Positions 1-12,391 of a DNA stretch of 64,000 nt are shown here, piece by piece. The notes below the pieces were generated by a model, which ran no database searches, had not been told where the DNA came from, and saw only the letters and a list, made by a program, of their open reading frames with translations. The position numbers and the translations under genes are program-made. Numbering within the stretch: the first letter of the stretch is position 1; each line of letters opens with the position of its first letter. This DNA comes from Macrocybe gigantea (lineage: Eukaryota > Basidiomycota > Agaricomycetes > Agaricales > Callistosporiaceae), in assembly GCA_011319805.1 (NCBI GenBank), contig SJRY01000048.1:116341-180340 (forward strand), read 5' to 3'.

Positions 1-1578
1 AGGACAGTTAGGACAGGCGAGGGATCAATGGACCGCCCAACACGGTGTTGGGAACGGTCAGTGTCGTTCGGTGAGAGGAACACCGACTCAGACGGCCGAT
101 ATTGATGGTAATGAAATACGGTATGGGAGCCCAGCGAGATCGTCGCGACGATAGGGTGATAAGCCGGACCATCCTGATGAGGCTGTATACGCACTTGCAC
201 TTCAGACGCTATCCCCACCAGAGCCATGATAATTCGTATACCATTATTCCTTGCCCCGGTAGATACTAATTGCATGGATTTCAGCCGGCCGACGCATTAC
301 AGCATTCTACGTACCTCGTTTATGATGACGTGATTCGGCGCACCGTGAGGCGACGAATCAAAGAAACCGCTGGCCTTGAGCCGTGTCATAATGTCGGGGC
401 TGCACAGAACATACCGTCACAAAGAACATTCCAAACTCAAGCTTCTTCGGCGTACTAGACAACCAAAAACGGGGGCAGTGCTTGAGTTATGAGGGTGTTC
501 TTGGCGGTGACTTCGCCTCCTAGCAGAAAACGTCTGTTAAAATCCCAGCGGTGACGTACGGCTTGAGGCGGCTGACCCCATATTTGAAGTCTGCGTAAGC
601 GTCAGCTTTAAGAGGTACATTTAAGAAAGGACACGTTACCTACCGACGATTCGACAGTCGTTTCCACTTCTTTTGGGGAGTCTCCCTTATCTGTTACGAG
701 CAGGGGTTCTGTTCATTCCGTTTTCGATGAGCCACTTTTGCTTACCTTGCGGATGAGGTATTCCTCTTCCTCTCTCTAGGGAGGGTGTTACTGTAGGTTC
801 TGGGAATACGAATGCCGTTTTACCGTCACAAAGTCTGGAACGTAAAAGCACTCGTGTTGGGGTATTCGGTGCTGGTCCAGTTCAATAATTACTGGTTCCA
901 TCCTACGTTTCGACATGGGACAAGTCGCTCAGATTACCTAATCGCCAACAAGAACTTCTTCCGGCGTATTCGGACGCCGTTAGGTCAGCGTACTGGTGTC
1001 TAAGCGCTGACGGCCTGCTGGCGATCGTTTCCCGCGTGAATAGACTCGTGAATCCGTTGCCTTCAACAGCGGTGCGATCATTGCTTCATATCGTACCGAA
1101 ATGATGAACTACAAACAGCACCGTCGCGAATAGATGTTAGGGCATCTCATGAAGGGCTTTTTTCAAGCTTGCCGTACTATGCACCGCTGATTAGGGCATT
1201 GAAACTAGACCGAATTCTTTTGCCCCTTCTGTACAAGTTCTTAGGGCACCCTGTTTTAAGCAGGAATTGAACACTGAAACGTGTTGACTATAGACGACAA
1301 CACGCGCATGATATTTCACAGGACTTCCGATGAAGAAAGGCAATTCCCTGCATTGTCGTCTTGACCTCGAGGCACAGAAAACGCACGGCGCGGCTGGGCT
1401 GGGGATCATTCGGATCGGCCATTGCCTGAGACCCTTGTTTGAACCTAGCAGATCTGACTGAAGCACGCCAGTGAATTGCAACTTATTGCCTAGCTCACAT
1501 ACTTGATGGCATATCAGAAGTCATAGGTATGCTACAAAAATAGATTACATCTACACGCTCCAGAATGGATCTGATACA
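1..1578. other. No gene recognised
   Basis: Only short chance-length open frames occur on both strands, without recognisable domains, simple repeats or transposon termini. Base composition is unremarkable. Nothing here can be supported as a feature. Confidence 0.5.
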
Positions 1579-1855
1579 TTACGAGAACGAATCACAGGTA
1601 CGGACGAGCCACTTGATAGTCGGTCTATTTCTGAGCGCTCCTGAAGGCGGAGGTAAGCTGTCTGCGTTGATAGTGACAGGAGCAACGAGGCCATACACAG
1701 GTGTATAAACACAAGGATAATTGCGTCGGTTACAATTTCCGCAGGAAGGCCGGCCTCCGTCGCATTTCAGTTTTCTTCCTAGTATAATCATAATTTCAGG
1801 ACAAATTCGGTGCAAAGTAAGAAGAGTCTTGACCTCGGCAGAACTGGCAAGCCAT
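1579..1855 (-). CDS. Zn(II)2Cys6 zinc-cluster protein, short, two exons
   Basis: Likely a fungal-type binuclear zinc-cluster DNA-binding domain. Exon 1 (1834-1855, or longer upstream) starts MACQFCR. A 55-bp intron (1779-1833, GTCAAG donor, CTAG acceptor) follows, and exon 2 runs 1579-1778. Splicing joins the halves into the exact family spacing C-x2-C-x6-C-x6-C-x2-C-x6-C, with the usual basic KLKCDGGRPSC core, so the intron is well supported. From the ATG at 1855 the protein is 73 aa and ends shortly after the finger. The frame also stays open upstream as a Pro/Arg-rich stretch (PRTPKRTP) to a possible splice acceptor at 1954, so more 5' exons may exist. No activator middle region is visible. 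Known role of the family: transcription factor in the nucleus. It is isolated in otherwise featureless DNA, so it may be a gene remnant. Confidence 0.7.
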
Positions 1856-1959
1856 GGGCGTTCGTTTCGGTGTTCTAGGGCTTTCAAACTGAGGCTTGGT
1901 GTTGGAGGAATTATTTTGATCATTTTCCTGTTGTGGAATCGTCAGGGAAAAGCCTAGTG

Positions 1960-4180
1960 TGTGTGAGTTTATTCGTTGCCTGTGTTGTCATCGTGAATGA
2001 GTAGAGCAGGATGCTAGACAACCTGTAGTGTGGGCTGGAAGTTCGTTAAGGACTGAAGCGAACGTGTCCGCCCATTTTATATGACTGAAAGGGTTGTCTG
2101 GAATAGGGTGTGGTCACCGTTGTGCACATTTCATTTCTCCCTTCCATATGTGGGTTTGCTCCCTTAATGAATATCTCGATATGAAGTCGCGGACAATGCG
2201 GTTTGTTAGACCCTGGCTTCGCGGGAATATGGAACATGGATTTCTTGGACATTCAAACGTGTCACCAGCCGATAATAAAGCACTAAAGGAAGATAGACTT
2301 TAGGTGTAAGCCGGGCTTTGGTCCACAGATCGGAGGACATGGTGAGGTCACGAAGATTTCCCGCATAATTAGAGAAAATTCACGGACACTGCGAAGTGAG
2401 ACGGGAAGTGCCTGTAAGGATATGATTCCCACATAAGTGAAACTCCCTGAGCATCTGGTCCCCGTTGCGTCGTTGGAGCTTGACATGTTGACATACAGAA
2501 CGGCCTCTCTAAAGGAGACTGTTGACAGTGCCTCGATTCCACGACCAGTCGTACTGGATCTTTGTGCTTACAATGGAGCGTTGTGGCCGTGTCCATCCTG
2601 AACTTGTAACGTACGGAGAACTGTGTTATTATCAGGGACCGTCCAAGGCCTGGAACAAAACGTAATTCATGTGAAGAGACTGACTCAGTGAGCAAAACAC
2701 ATCAGAGCATTCCACCGAATCCCCTGCGCAAAAATGTCTCGGGAACATGTTTTTACTTGGATATCGTCAGTCCATCCCTGTCGTGTTCTGGACAACGGCT
2801 AAGGACACAAACCCACAGAGTTTTAGTGTGGGATCGCTTGTACTTGAGCCCTGTCCATTGTCCCCGACATCTAGAATGTACAGCGCTTCGAATGAGCGTC
2901 CCCGGCTAGATTGTATAGGCTCACCCTCGGAATATCATATTTCATTTCATTGATGCCTTCTTTCATCAGAAATTGGAATTTGCGGCGGCGCTGATGAAGG
3001 TCCGTCCCACAGAATCGCCACAGCTTGGCATCGGGCATACGGTGCTAGATAAGGGCGCCCCGAATTTTACTGTATTGCACCCGTCGTACAAAGCGAAGGG
3101 AGAGCGACGTCTTTTCCTAAACTTCGCGAGGGTCAGATCAGGGACTGAAAAAGGACAGACGTACATCAAGATTTTCGCCACTTGCATGCCCGGAAAAGGT
3201 TAAATTGATCGACCTGCACTAAGGAAAAAGGTGTTGAATTTGTGCTGCTCGGTGGCTATGTTCGCGGACTCCTGACTGCATCACCCGGTCTCGAGATTAT
3301 GTTCAAGTGTCCAACGCCTGCAATTGTCATAGAAAACAGATCAGACGAAAGAGAAAACAAACCGGTTGAGATTTCCATGAGGCTGATAAACAAATTGGAG
3401 TTCTCCCACTTAGTGGCGAGTAGCTGTCTTGTAACTAACACCGACGTCTAAAACCGCTATGACCCAGGTTGCCCCCAAGTAATGGCAGCGCTGCACTCAG
3501 GCTTTGTACCCTATTGCTTTGTAGACAGGGAAAAAAAAGGAATGCAGCGCCAAGAGGCAGAGGGAATAAATTTACTTCCAGTTGCGTGCGTGATCATCTT
3601 ACAACAGGTGCCGCCAGAACGATCCGAAACCGCCATCTGAGTCATATTGCGATGGCGTATGCATAGTGGAGATGCATCCTCGCCACCAGCACGGGATTGT
3701 GATCCATCCATTTGGCACCTCAAAGTGGGCTGGCCTGATGAGAAGTATCTGATCGTATTTCGAAGACTGATCCAAAAGAACGTATCTTTCGTTCTAAGCG
3801 GGTTAGCTAGGCATGTTAGTAGACATGGGGGGATGTATGGAAAAGGAAACCGCCCAAGCCTCTCGTAGAAGGACAGACCACTTCCTTGTGGCGTCGATTC
3901 CTGGAATTACTGTACAATTTCATTCAATTCGTCAGTCACACATCACGGAGACCTCCGATTTGATGAAAAGTAACGCTCGTCACGCATAACGGAAGCAAAT
4001 GACGAAAATGTCTGTCAAGTCCGAGACCATGAATTTTCTTGCTCGTTCGACGATCTCCTCAGCTCTACGTGTTGATTTCAACATATCTCGAGGACAGGAA
4101 GGCATGAAAGTGTTCAAGATGAGTACAGATTGTGATTTATAACTCCTGAATTTTTACTTCTGCTCTGCTTCTGCCAGGGT
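1960..4180. other. No gene recognised
   Basis: Several open frames of 60-110 codons exist on both strands but none shows a domain, intron structure or homology I can name. It may contain upstream exons of the zinc-cluster gene, which I could not identify. Confidence 0.45.
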
Positions 4181-4190
4181 TCATTCCAGA

Positions 4191-5292
4191 TCATTCCTCG
4201 ATGTCAGAAGGCTCATTGTTGTTATGGCGCCAAAATGTGTGGGAGGAATATAACTTGTTTGGCCGCTTTTTCCTCTTCCCTTGCTCTTCTTCCTCTCTCT
4301 CTGCCTCCACCTTTTTTCCCTCGATGCTCGCTGGCACCAAGTCCCCCATTTCATCTGTGCGCACCTCCTCAACTTCGTCGGCACTCTCTGCAAGTGATTC
4401 AGATGAGAGTGTACCATTAGCAGATGGGATGAATCCCTGTGGTATGTTTCCACTGATCATGACATCAACCACTTTGCTGATGGGCAGCGCGCAGTCATCG
4501 TGGTCAACGTCCTCCAATTCCATGCCATCATCATGATCCTCAGGTACAGTCTCTGCTTCACTAGCAAGAGATGCTGCTTTTCCACTGACCAGCTCATTGT
4601 GGAAAATAGGGTCCTTCTCTTTCAGCTCTTGAAGTGCCTGTCGCACTTTGCGGCTTGTCAGGCATTCATAAGACAGATTCCAATCCTTGACAGTGCATAG
4701 CTCGAATGCCTGGGGATAGAATGAAGCCAGTTGCTCATAATTGTAAGTAAATTATATCTGCTCACCTTCATTATGAGCAACTGATTATTGATGGCATGAT
4801 AGGCATTCCACATCCACCACACACTCCAGTCATGAACTGTTCCGATCTGATTGTCAAGTGCACCAATCTTGTCCGTTGTCTAAAGAGAATGCATCATCTC
4901 ATTTACAATGTCTTTGTGGTAGGATCATCAAATTGATAGTTTCAATGGTCGCTGAATCCCAACATCACAGGGCTGATGTATGCTTGTACATCCTCCAGGG
5001 ATGAAGTCAAGAAGTATTGTTGGATGACTGTCCTTCAGAAAGCATCAGAATTTGGTCGAGCAGTGGACTGACCAGACGTCTATCTGCCACAGGCTCCTTT
5101 GTGATGGAGGAAGTCCGAGCTCTTGCTTTTTACCTTCAAAATATGGTGTGAGAATGTTGTCTATGAAACTTTGCATGGTCTTCTGATTTGACCAATAGGT
5201 TTGTATTCCCGAAAATTCGAGACAGAAACCAGCTGCTATGATGTTCTCGAAGTTGGGGGAATTTGATGATGGACAAGACCGGTCAGTCTCAA
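4191..5292 (-). pseudogene. DDE-type transposase fragment, 5'-truncated and decayed
   Basis: Minus-strand remains of the DDE-1-like endonuclease common in Agaricomycetes. In order: a stretch with FSGIQTYWSNQKTM, the conserved block WQIDVWSVH (first part near 5050-5170), then FIPGGCTSIHQPCDVGIQRPLK after an in-frame stop at about 5039, further stops, WNAYHAINNQLLIMK, and an intron at about 4709-4767. A last exon ends at 4191 with an acidic, Lys-rich tail. The DVWSVH and PCDVGIQRP motifs identify the family; the catalytic domain would cut DNA during transposition. Several nonsense codons make it inactive. The 5' part of the gene is missing: the frame stops at the inverted terminus of the Ty3-like element at 5293, and the other side of that element is KDZ sequence, not DDE. 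Confidence 0.8.
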
Positions 5293-5612
5293 CATGTGTC
5301 AGGGGACATCCCACGTTCCACCACCAAGTCCCCTCGACAACGCGACCCAAAGGTGCTTCACGCGACCGTCGTGCGCTTCGCGCCTTTCGCATCATGGCAC
5401 TCCTGAATAAGGCCGCTTATGCGCCTCATTTCCGCCTCACTCCCACCACGTGCCCACCTTGTGTAGTATAGTATATAGCTAGATAGTGCCCTAGAGGGGA
5501 ACCTTAGAGTATTCTCTTAGGTTTCCCCTCTAGGTGAGTCGGTGTACATATGTAGCTACCTCAAGAACTTAGGTTTTCCCTCTAGGTCCATCTGAGCCCC
5601 TCGTGCATATCG
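5293..5612 (+). repeat. Left inverted terminal arm of the gag-pol element
   Basis: About 320 bp that match, as reverse complement, the right end at 10275-10634, with small indels. It contains internal repeats of a CCTAGAGGGGAAACCTAAG-like unit in both orientations. The similarity runs past the arm into sequence that at the right end is the tail of pol, so the left arm looks like an inverted copy of the pol 3' tail plus terminus. Confidence 0.8.
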
Positions 5613-5786
5613 TGCGTCGCATTTAGGCTATCCTCAGCGGTTGCCCTAACAGTAGAATACTCTCCCCAACAGAGAGCTGAGCTCGCGGGTTGTGCCACAA
5701 TAGGCACCTTCGGAATCGACGACAGCGACAATGAAAGTCGCAGTTCCGCCTCCGCTGCCACTGCCCTCGACCTCCCCTCTCCTCAT

Positions 5787-7010
5787 ATGCCTCGAAGTGC
5801 GATGCCCGTGCCTGAACTGATGCCTGCCATGCTGATTTCGGTCGACGCGCCCGAAGGCGAAGGCCCCGCGACCTGCCAAGAGGTCCAATCCATTCGCGAG
5901 TCAGTGGAATCACTCTGCGCTCAATTAGCACAGGTCCTCCAATTGCTAGAACGTTCCAGACCCTCTTGCGCACCACCCGAAATGCATATGGACCCCCCAG
6001 GAGCTCACACGACTCCTGAACTGCCTGTCCCCAAAACTCCCACTACCGCATCACATAGCGCGACCTCTGTTAAACCCGCTGCCCCCAGCAACTTCAACAG
6101 CGACTACCAGAATGGTCGTTCATTCCTGAATTCATGCGAGCTGTACCTCGTGCTCATGCTGCAACAGTTCCCGCACCAAGTTGCACAAGTCAAATGGGCA
6201 ATGACATACATGAAAGGAGGGTGTGCTCACCAAGCTGTTGATTGCTGGATGCGCTTTGAGCGCACCAATGGTCACCCGAAGTTTGCGACGTGGAGCGACT
6301 TCGTCCAAGAGTTTCAATGCGAGTTCTGCATCCAGAACGAGCAACACGACGTGCTGATGAAGCTCGAAAGCACGTTGTATTATCAAGACAAGCAGACCAT
6401 CGATGAGTACACTGACGGGTTTCGTGACCTCATTGAACGCTCCGGATACATGGACAGACTTGGTATTGTCATCAAATATCGCAAGGGCTTGTGCGTGACC
6501 GTCCAGTCGCAAGTCACAAACATGCCAACCGGCCGCCCCGCTGACAATGATCCGGAAGCGTGGTATCATGCTGCGTGCACATGCGAAGAGAACCTTGAAG
6601 CAAACAAGATGTTCTCCGCCATCCACTCCGCACCCATGCGCATATCCGTGGGGCATTCTGCAACTGCCCCTGCACCCAAGCCTGCTCCGTTGCACTTCGT
6701 GATGAAGCCAAATCCAACTCCCCTCCCACCTGGCATTCCCATGGACATCGATGCCGCACGCTAGCACATGTGATCACCAGTTATCTGTCAGCGCTGCAAC
6801 CAGCCTGGCCACATCGCACCTAACTGCCCCCGCACGTTCGACGTATGCTACATGATGGTCGATGAAACCCGCGAAGCCGTCCAATCCATGCTCACAAAGA
6901 TCGACGTAGCGGACGGCCTTGCTGAAGACATTGCATCGGCCAAAGCGAATACGACAGAGGAGGAGGATTTTCAAATGCGCAGCGAGTGACCGACACGCCC
7001 TCGCTGCCCA
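5787..7010 (+). pseudogene. gag: Gag remnant with CCHC zinc knuckle
   Basis: A 325-codon open frame (5787-6764) has the Gag layout: variable Pro-rich N-terminus, then the conserved capsid-like segment with W..F...F and Y.....L motifs (for example TWSDFVQEFQCEF and TIDEYTDGFRDL). After a stop, the same product continues with a zinc knuckle CQRCNQPGHIAPNC at about 6790-6830. Gag forms the virus-like particle and binds the RNA. The stop between capsid and knuckle shows decay. Pol follows in the next frames. Confidence 0.8.
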
Positions 7011-7147
7011 CAACATTCATTTCGGACTCGGTCCATGTAAATAATGATACCTCTGATAATACAGAACCTGTCGTTACCGAAACACCTGAAGTCATGTCAG
7101 AAAAACCTAAAAAACCCGGACCGTGACCACACAAATGGGAACGCGCA

Positions 7148-10100
7148 GTGCCTCGCAAGTATTGCATTCACATGACAGACTCCAACTCCCTTTGCCTCAA
7201 GGTAGAGGTCCAAACAACGGACACTAGCGATGTCTTTTCGGTTGCCACACTCCTTGATTCTGGTGCAACCGGCCTCTTCCTCGATCGTGCATTCACCGCG
7301 AGGCATTGCATCACAACCCGACCCCTTACCCGACCGATACCTGTCCGCAACATTGATGGCACTCCCAACGAAGACGGCATGATTCGTGAAGTCGTGGATT
7401 TGGTGATTTGCTACCAAGGCCATACCAAGCATGCCATTTTCGCCATCACCGGACTCGGACACCAGGAGATGATTCTGGGCTTCCCCTGGTTAAAGTTACA
7501 CAATCCCAATATCGACTGGGAAAAGGGTACGATCAAAATCAATCGTTGCGAGCGCACCTGCCACACTTGCACGAACGATGTGAAAAGCGAATGCTTGCAT
7601 GAGTGAAAGACTGAAACCAGATGAAGGCCATGATTCGTGCTTGTCACATTGGCCTGATGCCACACCTCACCAATGTTGAGGACAAAGGTGAGGTCCCTGA
7701 AATGGGACGCGATCCGGATGAACTGACCGATGAACCCATTGAGGAGGGCGATCACCTCTTCATGATCCCCATGCATGATCCTCCAGCCGCATCCATTCGC
7801 ACGATGGTGAACATTTCGCAGCGTCTCATGGTAGCTCATGCAAAAAATAGCGAAGTGCACACCTTTCGCGACATGGTTCCTGATCACTTACACGAGTTCG
7901 AAGATGTGTTTGTGAAGTCATCATTCGACACACTCCCCGAATGTCGCACCTGGGACCACACGATCGAATTAGTGCCCAATGCGAAAGCGAGCCTGTGCAA
8001 GATCTACCCACTCAGCCTTGACGAGCAAAAGGAGCTCAATGCCTTCCTCGAAGAGCATCTTGCCACCGGTTGTATCCACCCGTCCAAGTCGCCCATGGCT
8101 GCTCCCTTCTTCTTCATCAAGAAAAAGGATGGCACCCTTCGTCCCATTCAAGATTATCATGCACTCAACGTGGTAACGATCAAGAACCGATATCCCATCC
8201 CTCTGATCTCGGATCTTGTCAATCAACTGTGAGGTGCGAAGTATTTCACGAAACTGGACATGTGATGGGGATACAACAACATGCGCATTCATGAAGGCGA
8301 TGAATGGAAGGCCACGTTCCACATGAACCATGGCTTATTCGAGCCGCTGGTAATGTTCTTCGGCATGATGAACTTGCCCGCAACGTTCCAGACCATGATG
8401 AACGACATCTTCCATGACCTTATCACGGAAGGCATGGTCTGTGTATACCTCGATGACATCCTGATCTTCACGAAGACGTGCGAGGAACACCATCACATCA
8501 TGCGCCTCGTACTAGAATGCCTTCACAAGCACAAGCTGTACCTCAAGTGGGAGAAGTGCGAATTCGAGCATACACATATCGAATACCTCGGTCTCATTAT
8601 CGAAGAGGGTAAGGTGTGCATGGATCCCATGAAAGTTGTGGGAGTTGTGGAATGGCCGACGCTACAAAACCAGAAGGAGGTTCAATCCTTCCTCGGCTTC
8701 GTGAACTTCTACCGCCGGTTCATCTGCGACTTTTCACATCATGCGTGTCTGCTCTTTGACCTTACCAAGACCAACGTATGATTCCATTGGGGCGAAGCTG
8801 AACAGATCGTGTTCGAGGCGCTAAGGTCCGCGGTGACCAGCGAACTGATTCTCATCTTCCCTGATGATGATCGCACCTACCACGTCGAAGCTGATAGTTC
8901 TGATTTTGTGACAGGTGCCGTCCTCTCACAGGAATCTCCTGACGACGGCAAGTGGCATCCGATTGCATTCTATTCAAAGAGCCTCTCGGATGTGGAACAC
9001 AACTATGAGATCCATGACAAGGAGCTGCTCGCAATCGTCCACACACTAGAGGAGTGGCGCCATTTCCTTGAAGGTGCGCATCACTCCATCGAGATCTGGA
9101 CAGACCACAAGAACCTCGAGTACTTCCGCATGGCTCAGAGACTCAACCGGTGCCAAGCGCGATGGTCGCTCTACCTCTCGCACTTCGACTTCTCGCTTCA
9201 TCACCACCCCGGCCACTCCATGGATAAGCCCGATGCACTCTCGCACCACGTGGATCATGGCGACGGGTCAGCTGACAATCGCGACATTGTGCTTCTCAAG
9301 CCAGAGCTTTTCGTGATTCGCACAACCGAGGCAATAGAGGTTGAAGGCCCAGAGAGAGGTTTGTTGCAGGAGATTCGGGCGAAGAATCGTGAGCAGGAGT
9401 TCGAAGAAGCCATCGTGAAGGCTGCATGAGATCTCGCACGCACTCGCGTGAAGGCCATTCACAGTTCCGACTGAACCAAGACCGATGGACTACTCTTCTA
9501 CCGCGGCCGCATCTACGTACCCCGTGACATGGATCTATGACAATGCATTATCGAATTATATCATGATTCGCGCGTCGTGGGCCATCCCGGCCATTGGAAG
9601 ACGCTCGAGCTGGTCAGTCGCAATTATTGGTGGCCCTCAATGTCATGCCAAATCAGACTCTACTGCAAGACATGTGACATGTGCCTCCGAATGAAGATCC
9701 AATGCAATGCGCCACAGGGAGAGCTCCACCCCCACGAATTCTGCCGTCGCGCTGGCACACCATCAGTGTCAATTTCATCATGGAACTCCCAGAGTCAAAG
9801 GGGTACAATGCGATCATGGTCGTGGTCGATAAACTCTCCAAGCGTGTGCACTTCGTTCCAATGCACACCACATGCACTGTGATGGGCACCGTGAAACTCT
9901 TCCTCGAACATGTCTGGTGACACCACGGCCTCCCGACTTGCGTCATCTCAGATCGCGGCATGCAATTCATCGCAAACTTCACGAAGGAGTTGTACGACAT
10001 CCTTGGTATCGAACATGCCATGTCAATGGCTTATCACCCTCAGACCGATGGCCAGATGGAGTGCGTGAACCAGGAACTTGAACAATACCTCCGCGTCTTC

Positions 10101-10313
10101 ATCAACGAGTGTCAGGACGACTGGTTTGACCTAGTCCCAATGGCCGAGTTTGCATACAACAACCATGTCCATAGTGCGACACAACACTCACTGTTCTATC
10201 TCGAGTCCGGCCACCACCCGTGCATGGGATTCGAGCCTCATGCATCCGAAATGGCCGAAGGAGCGAACAAGTACACGATGCGCAATATGCGTGAGGGGCT
10301 CAGACAGACCTAG
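7148..10313 (+). pseudogene. pol: Pol remnant: protease, RT, RNase H, integrase
   Basis: Segments in order: aspartic protease with LLDSGATG (about 7252) and ILGFPWL; reverse transcriptase with the YLDDIL catalytic box (about 8446) after a broken WGYNN block; RNase H with VEADSSDF (about 8884) and DHKNLEYF; integrase with GHPGHWKTL, CKTCDMC, ISDRG and YHPQTDGQ, ending at 10313 with a stop just inside the right terminal arm. Stops at 8230, 8263, 8779, 9427 and 9918 interrupt it; several fit a CGA to TGA change at an expected Arg, such as before WGYNN and before HHGLP. Not functional. The C-terminal part of Pol is absent. Confidence 0.85.
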
Positions 10314-10634
10314 AGGGGAAACCTAAGTTCTTGAGGTAGCTACATATGTACACCAACTCACCTAGAGGGGAAACCTAAGAGAATACTCTAAGGTTCCCCT
10401 CTAGGGCACTACCTAGCTATATACTATACTACACAAGGTGGGCACATGGCGGGAGTGAGGCAGAAACAAGGCGCATAAGCAGCCTTATTCAGGAGCGCCA
10501 TGATGCAAAAGGCATGAAGGGCGCAATGGCTCATGCGACAGGTGCAAACATTGCGCGATGGTTGCATGAAGCATCTTTGGGTCGCGTTGTCAAGGGGACT
10601 TGGTGGTGGAACACGGGATGTCCCCTGACACATG
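10275..10634 (-). repeat. Right inverted terminal arm of the gag-pol element
   Basis: Inverted counterpart of 5293-5612. The first 40 or so bases are still pol coding sequence; the remainder is the terminal repeat ending CCCCTGACACATG. Confidence 0.8.
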
Positions 10635-12391
10635 GTGATTCAGCTCAACAAGAAAGGCTCTCTCACCGCCATGGCTCTTGCCACACCGATGCACTTCCAA
10701 ATCTATGATACACCCCTTGCATCCTTCTTTGACCAAGCTTGACTTTGCTGTTCCCTTGCCTGTTGAGGTTGTGAGTCATCGAACAGTGGCTGAATGTCAG
10801 CTGCATCAAGCACAGGGAATTTCAATTCGATGTCAGTGATCTTCAGATGCTTTGCTAGTGAACAAATGGCACGTTGAGCGTGCTGATACCTGGTAGATGC
10901 TACATGAATTTTTGCCTGCATGCAATTGAGCATTCCAAGTGACTGTATATTACTTCGTTGGCCATGCTGGAACTGGTCTTTGTCCAGATGGATATGGCTA
11001 TGGAGCCGAAGTGAATCTCTAAGCTTTCACAGAGCATCTTGAGCTTGAGCTTTATAGAGCTCAAACTTGATAGATAGTAAACAGTGGTTGCAGGCCACTT
11101 GAGGGTACTCTAATATCACTGAAGGCAAATAGAGTTGGATTTCAGAGACGGGTATTTCTGGCATGCTATTCTCCTGCTGGCAAATGCAATAGAGTGCAAG
11201 GATGTAAAGATGCTGGATGTTGATCCAGGCACAGATGCTTTGGCACAGTTGGTTTTCACTCTCTGACATGGATGGGTATAATTTACTTCTATCCCTAGTT
11301 TCGAGTGCCAACTTGCACCTGGATATTTAACGTCAGATATCCAGTCAGGTCTGAGATGGCAAGCAACATACTGTTGATCCTCGAAATCCAGTCCTATGCT
11401 GATTAACCAGGATGCTGAGATGCTATCATGAAGAATGTAGGCAGTACCCTCCTTGGCATCATCATCAGCCAAATGTTTGCATACCTCATTCAGCGTGACA
11501 ACTAGCAGGGATTAGATGTAGGACAATGCCATATGAAGTCACTGCACTTTTAAATTGCTTTTCCAAGAGACTTAGCAATGAGTGGTTCTTCTCCCATGCA
11601 GATAGGGATTGCATCCAACTTGCTTGTTGTTGTGGCAGTATTCACTGCAACCAGTCAGTATAATATTCCCAGTATTTAGATGCCTCAGAAATGGCATTCT
11701 TTAACTTCTTTGCCAAAGATATACCTGTAATTGAAATGTTAGCAAGTATAGGAAATCACTAATGGGGACACAGACTAATATTTTTCCAATTGTTATCACC
11801 GTACTTGTCATCCTTGATGTCACAATGATGGCCAGTCCCATTTCAGTGGTGCTGTGGGCATCACCATTCTCGTTCACCCACCCTTGCTCAGGTGCCTCGC
11901 CATTGCCGTTACCAACCCTGTAGGTGTAGTTGAAGGAGAAGTTGGTCTGACATTTGAGGATATGAGCTGTTAAATGAAATTTCAGCACCAGAAAAACAAA
12001 GTCTTTGTTTTTGTTGTTGACATGTAACCAGGAAGGATACTAGGCTATTCTCTGCCAAAGCTTGATCCACCACTGGCAAGCAACATCATATGAGATGACT
12101 ATATAATGCAGGAGTAGAAGGTAAGGCATTGCGAGATTGAAAAAGACCAGGAAGTCAATGTTGATATATCTAGTTACCCATTTAAATCAGAATATGAGCA
12201 TAAGGAAGCAATACAATACTGACTGTTTGCTCTTATAAAGGTCACCGACAGCCAAAGGACATTTTATATCATGCCTTGAACAATCCACGGCTGCTACCCC
12301 TGTGATGGTGAGACTCTTACCTGCCCCAGAGTGCTCAGCATTGACTGCAGTGTGGTTTGAGCAGGTGCTGCACTAATGTTGCTGTGAGACA
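10635..12391 (-). pseudogene. KDZ-family transposase fragment, decayed
   Basis: Minus-strand remains of a Kyakuja-Dileera-Zisupton (KDZ) transposase, read from 12391 down. They include a block with TGVAAVDCSRHDI (after an intron near 12300), a degraded SYDVACQWW block near 12060-12090, FHLTAHILKCQTNFSFNYT with GEAPEQGWVN (11800-11990), SWLISIGLDFEDQQ (about 11400), SICAWINIQHLYI and SEIQLYLPS (about 11140-11250), RYQHAQRAICSLAKHL (about 10860), and a C-terminal SWIW-like tail that stops at the gag-pol element terminus (10635). Order and motifs match the C-terminal two thirds of KDZ proteins. The N-terminal part is cut by the chromovirus LTR at 12392. Frameshifts and stops are frequent. Confidence 0.8.

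Larger units (their letters stand above)
5293..10634 (+). mobile_element. Ty3/Gypsy-type gag-pol element with inverted termini
   Basis: Plus-strand gag, zinc knuckle, protease, reverse transcriptase, RNase H and integrase segments lie in Ty3 order between two copies of one sequence. The copies are in opposite orientation: the left end reads CATGTGTCAGGGGACATCCC and the right end is its reverse complement. An ordinary LTR element would have direct repeats. CATG abuts both ends and is itself a palindrome, so a 4-bp target duplication cannot be separated from the repeat. Left flank is a DDE transposase and right flank a KDZ transposase, so this is not a simple insertion. Pol stops about 250 codons before the usual end (no Pol C-terminus or chromodomain), and many stop codons are present. 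Confidence 0.75.

Noticed and set aside
1..4180. Open frames of 60-110 codons, for example 2369-2695 and 2973-3203
   Set aside because: Lengths are within chance and no domain, homology or intron structure is visible.
6132..6767. 211-codon minus-strand frame
   Set aside because: Antisense shadow of gag on the plus strand.
5297..10630. Reading the gag-pol unit as a DNA transposon with 320-bp TIRs
   Set aside because: The inverted similarity runs into pol coding sequence and the two flanks do not match, so a mobile TIR unit is not supported without a second copy.
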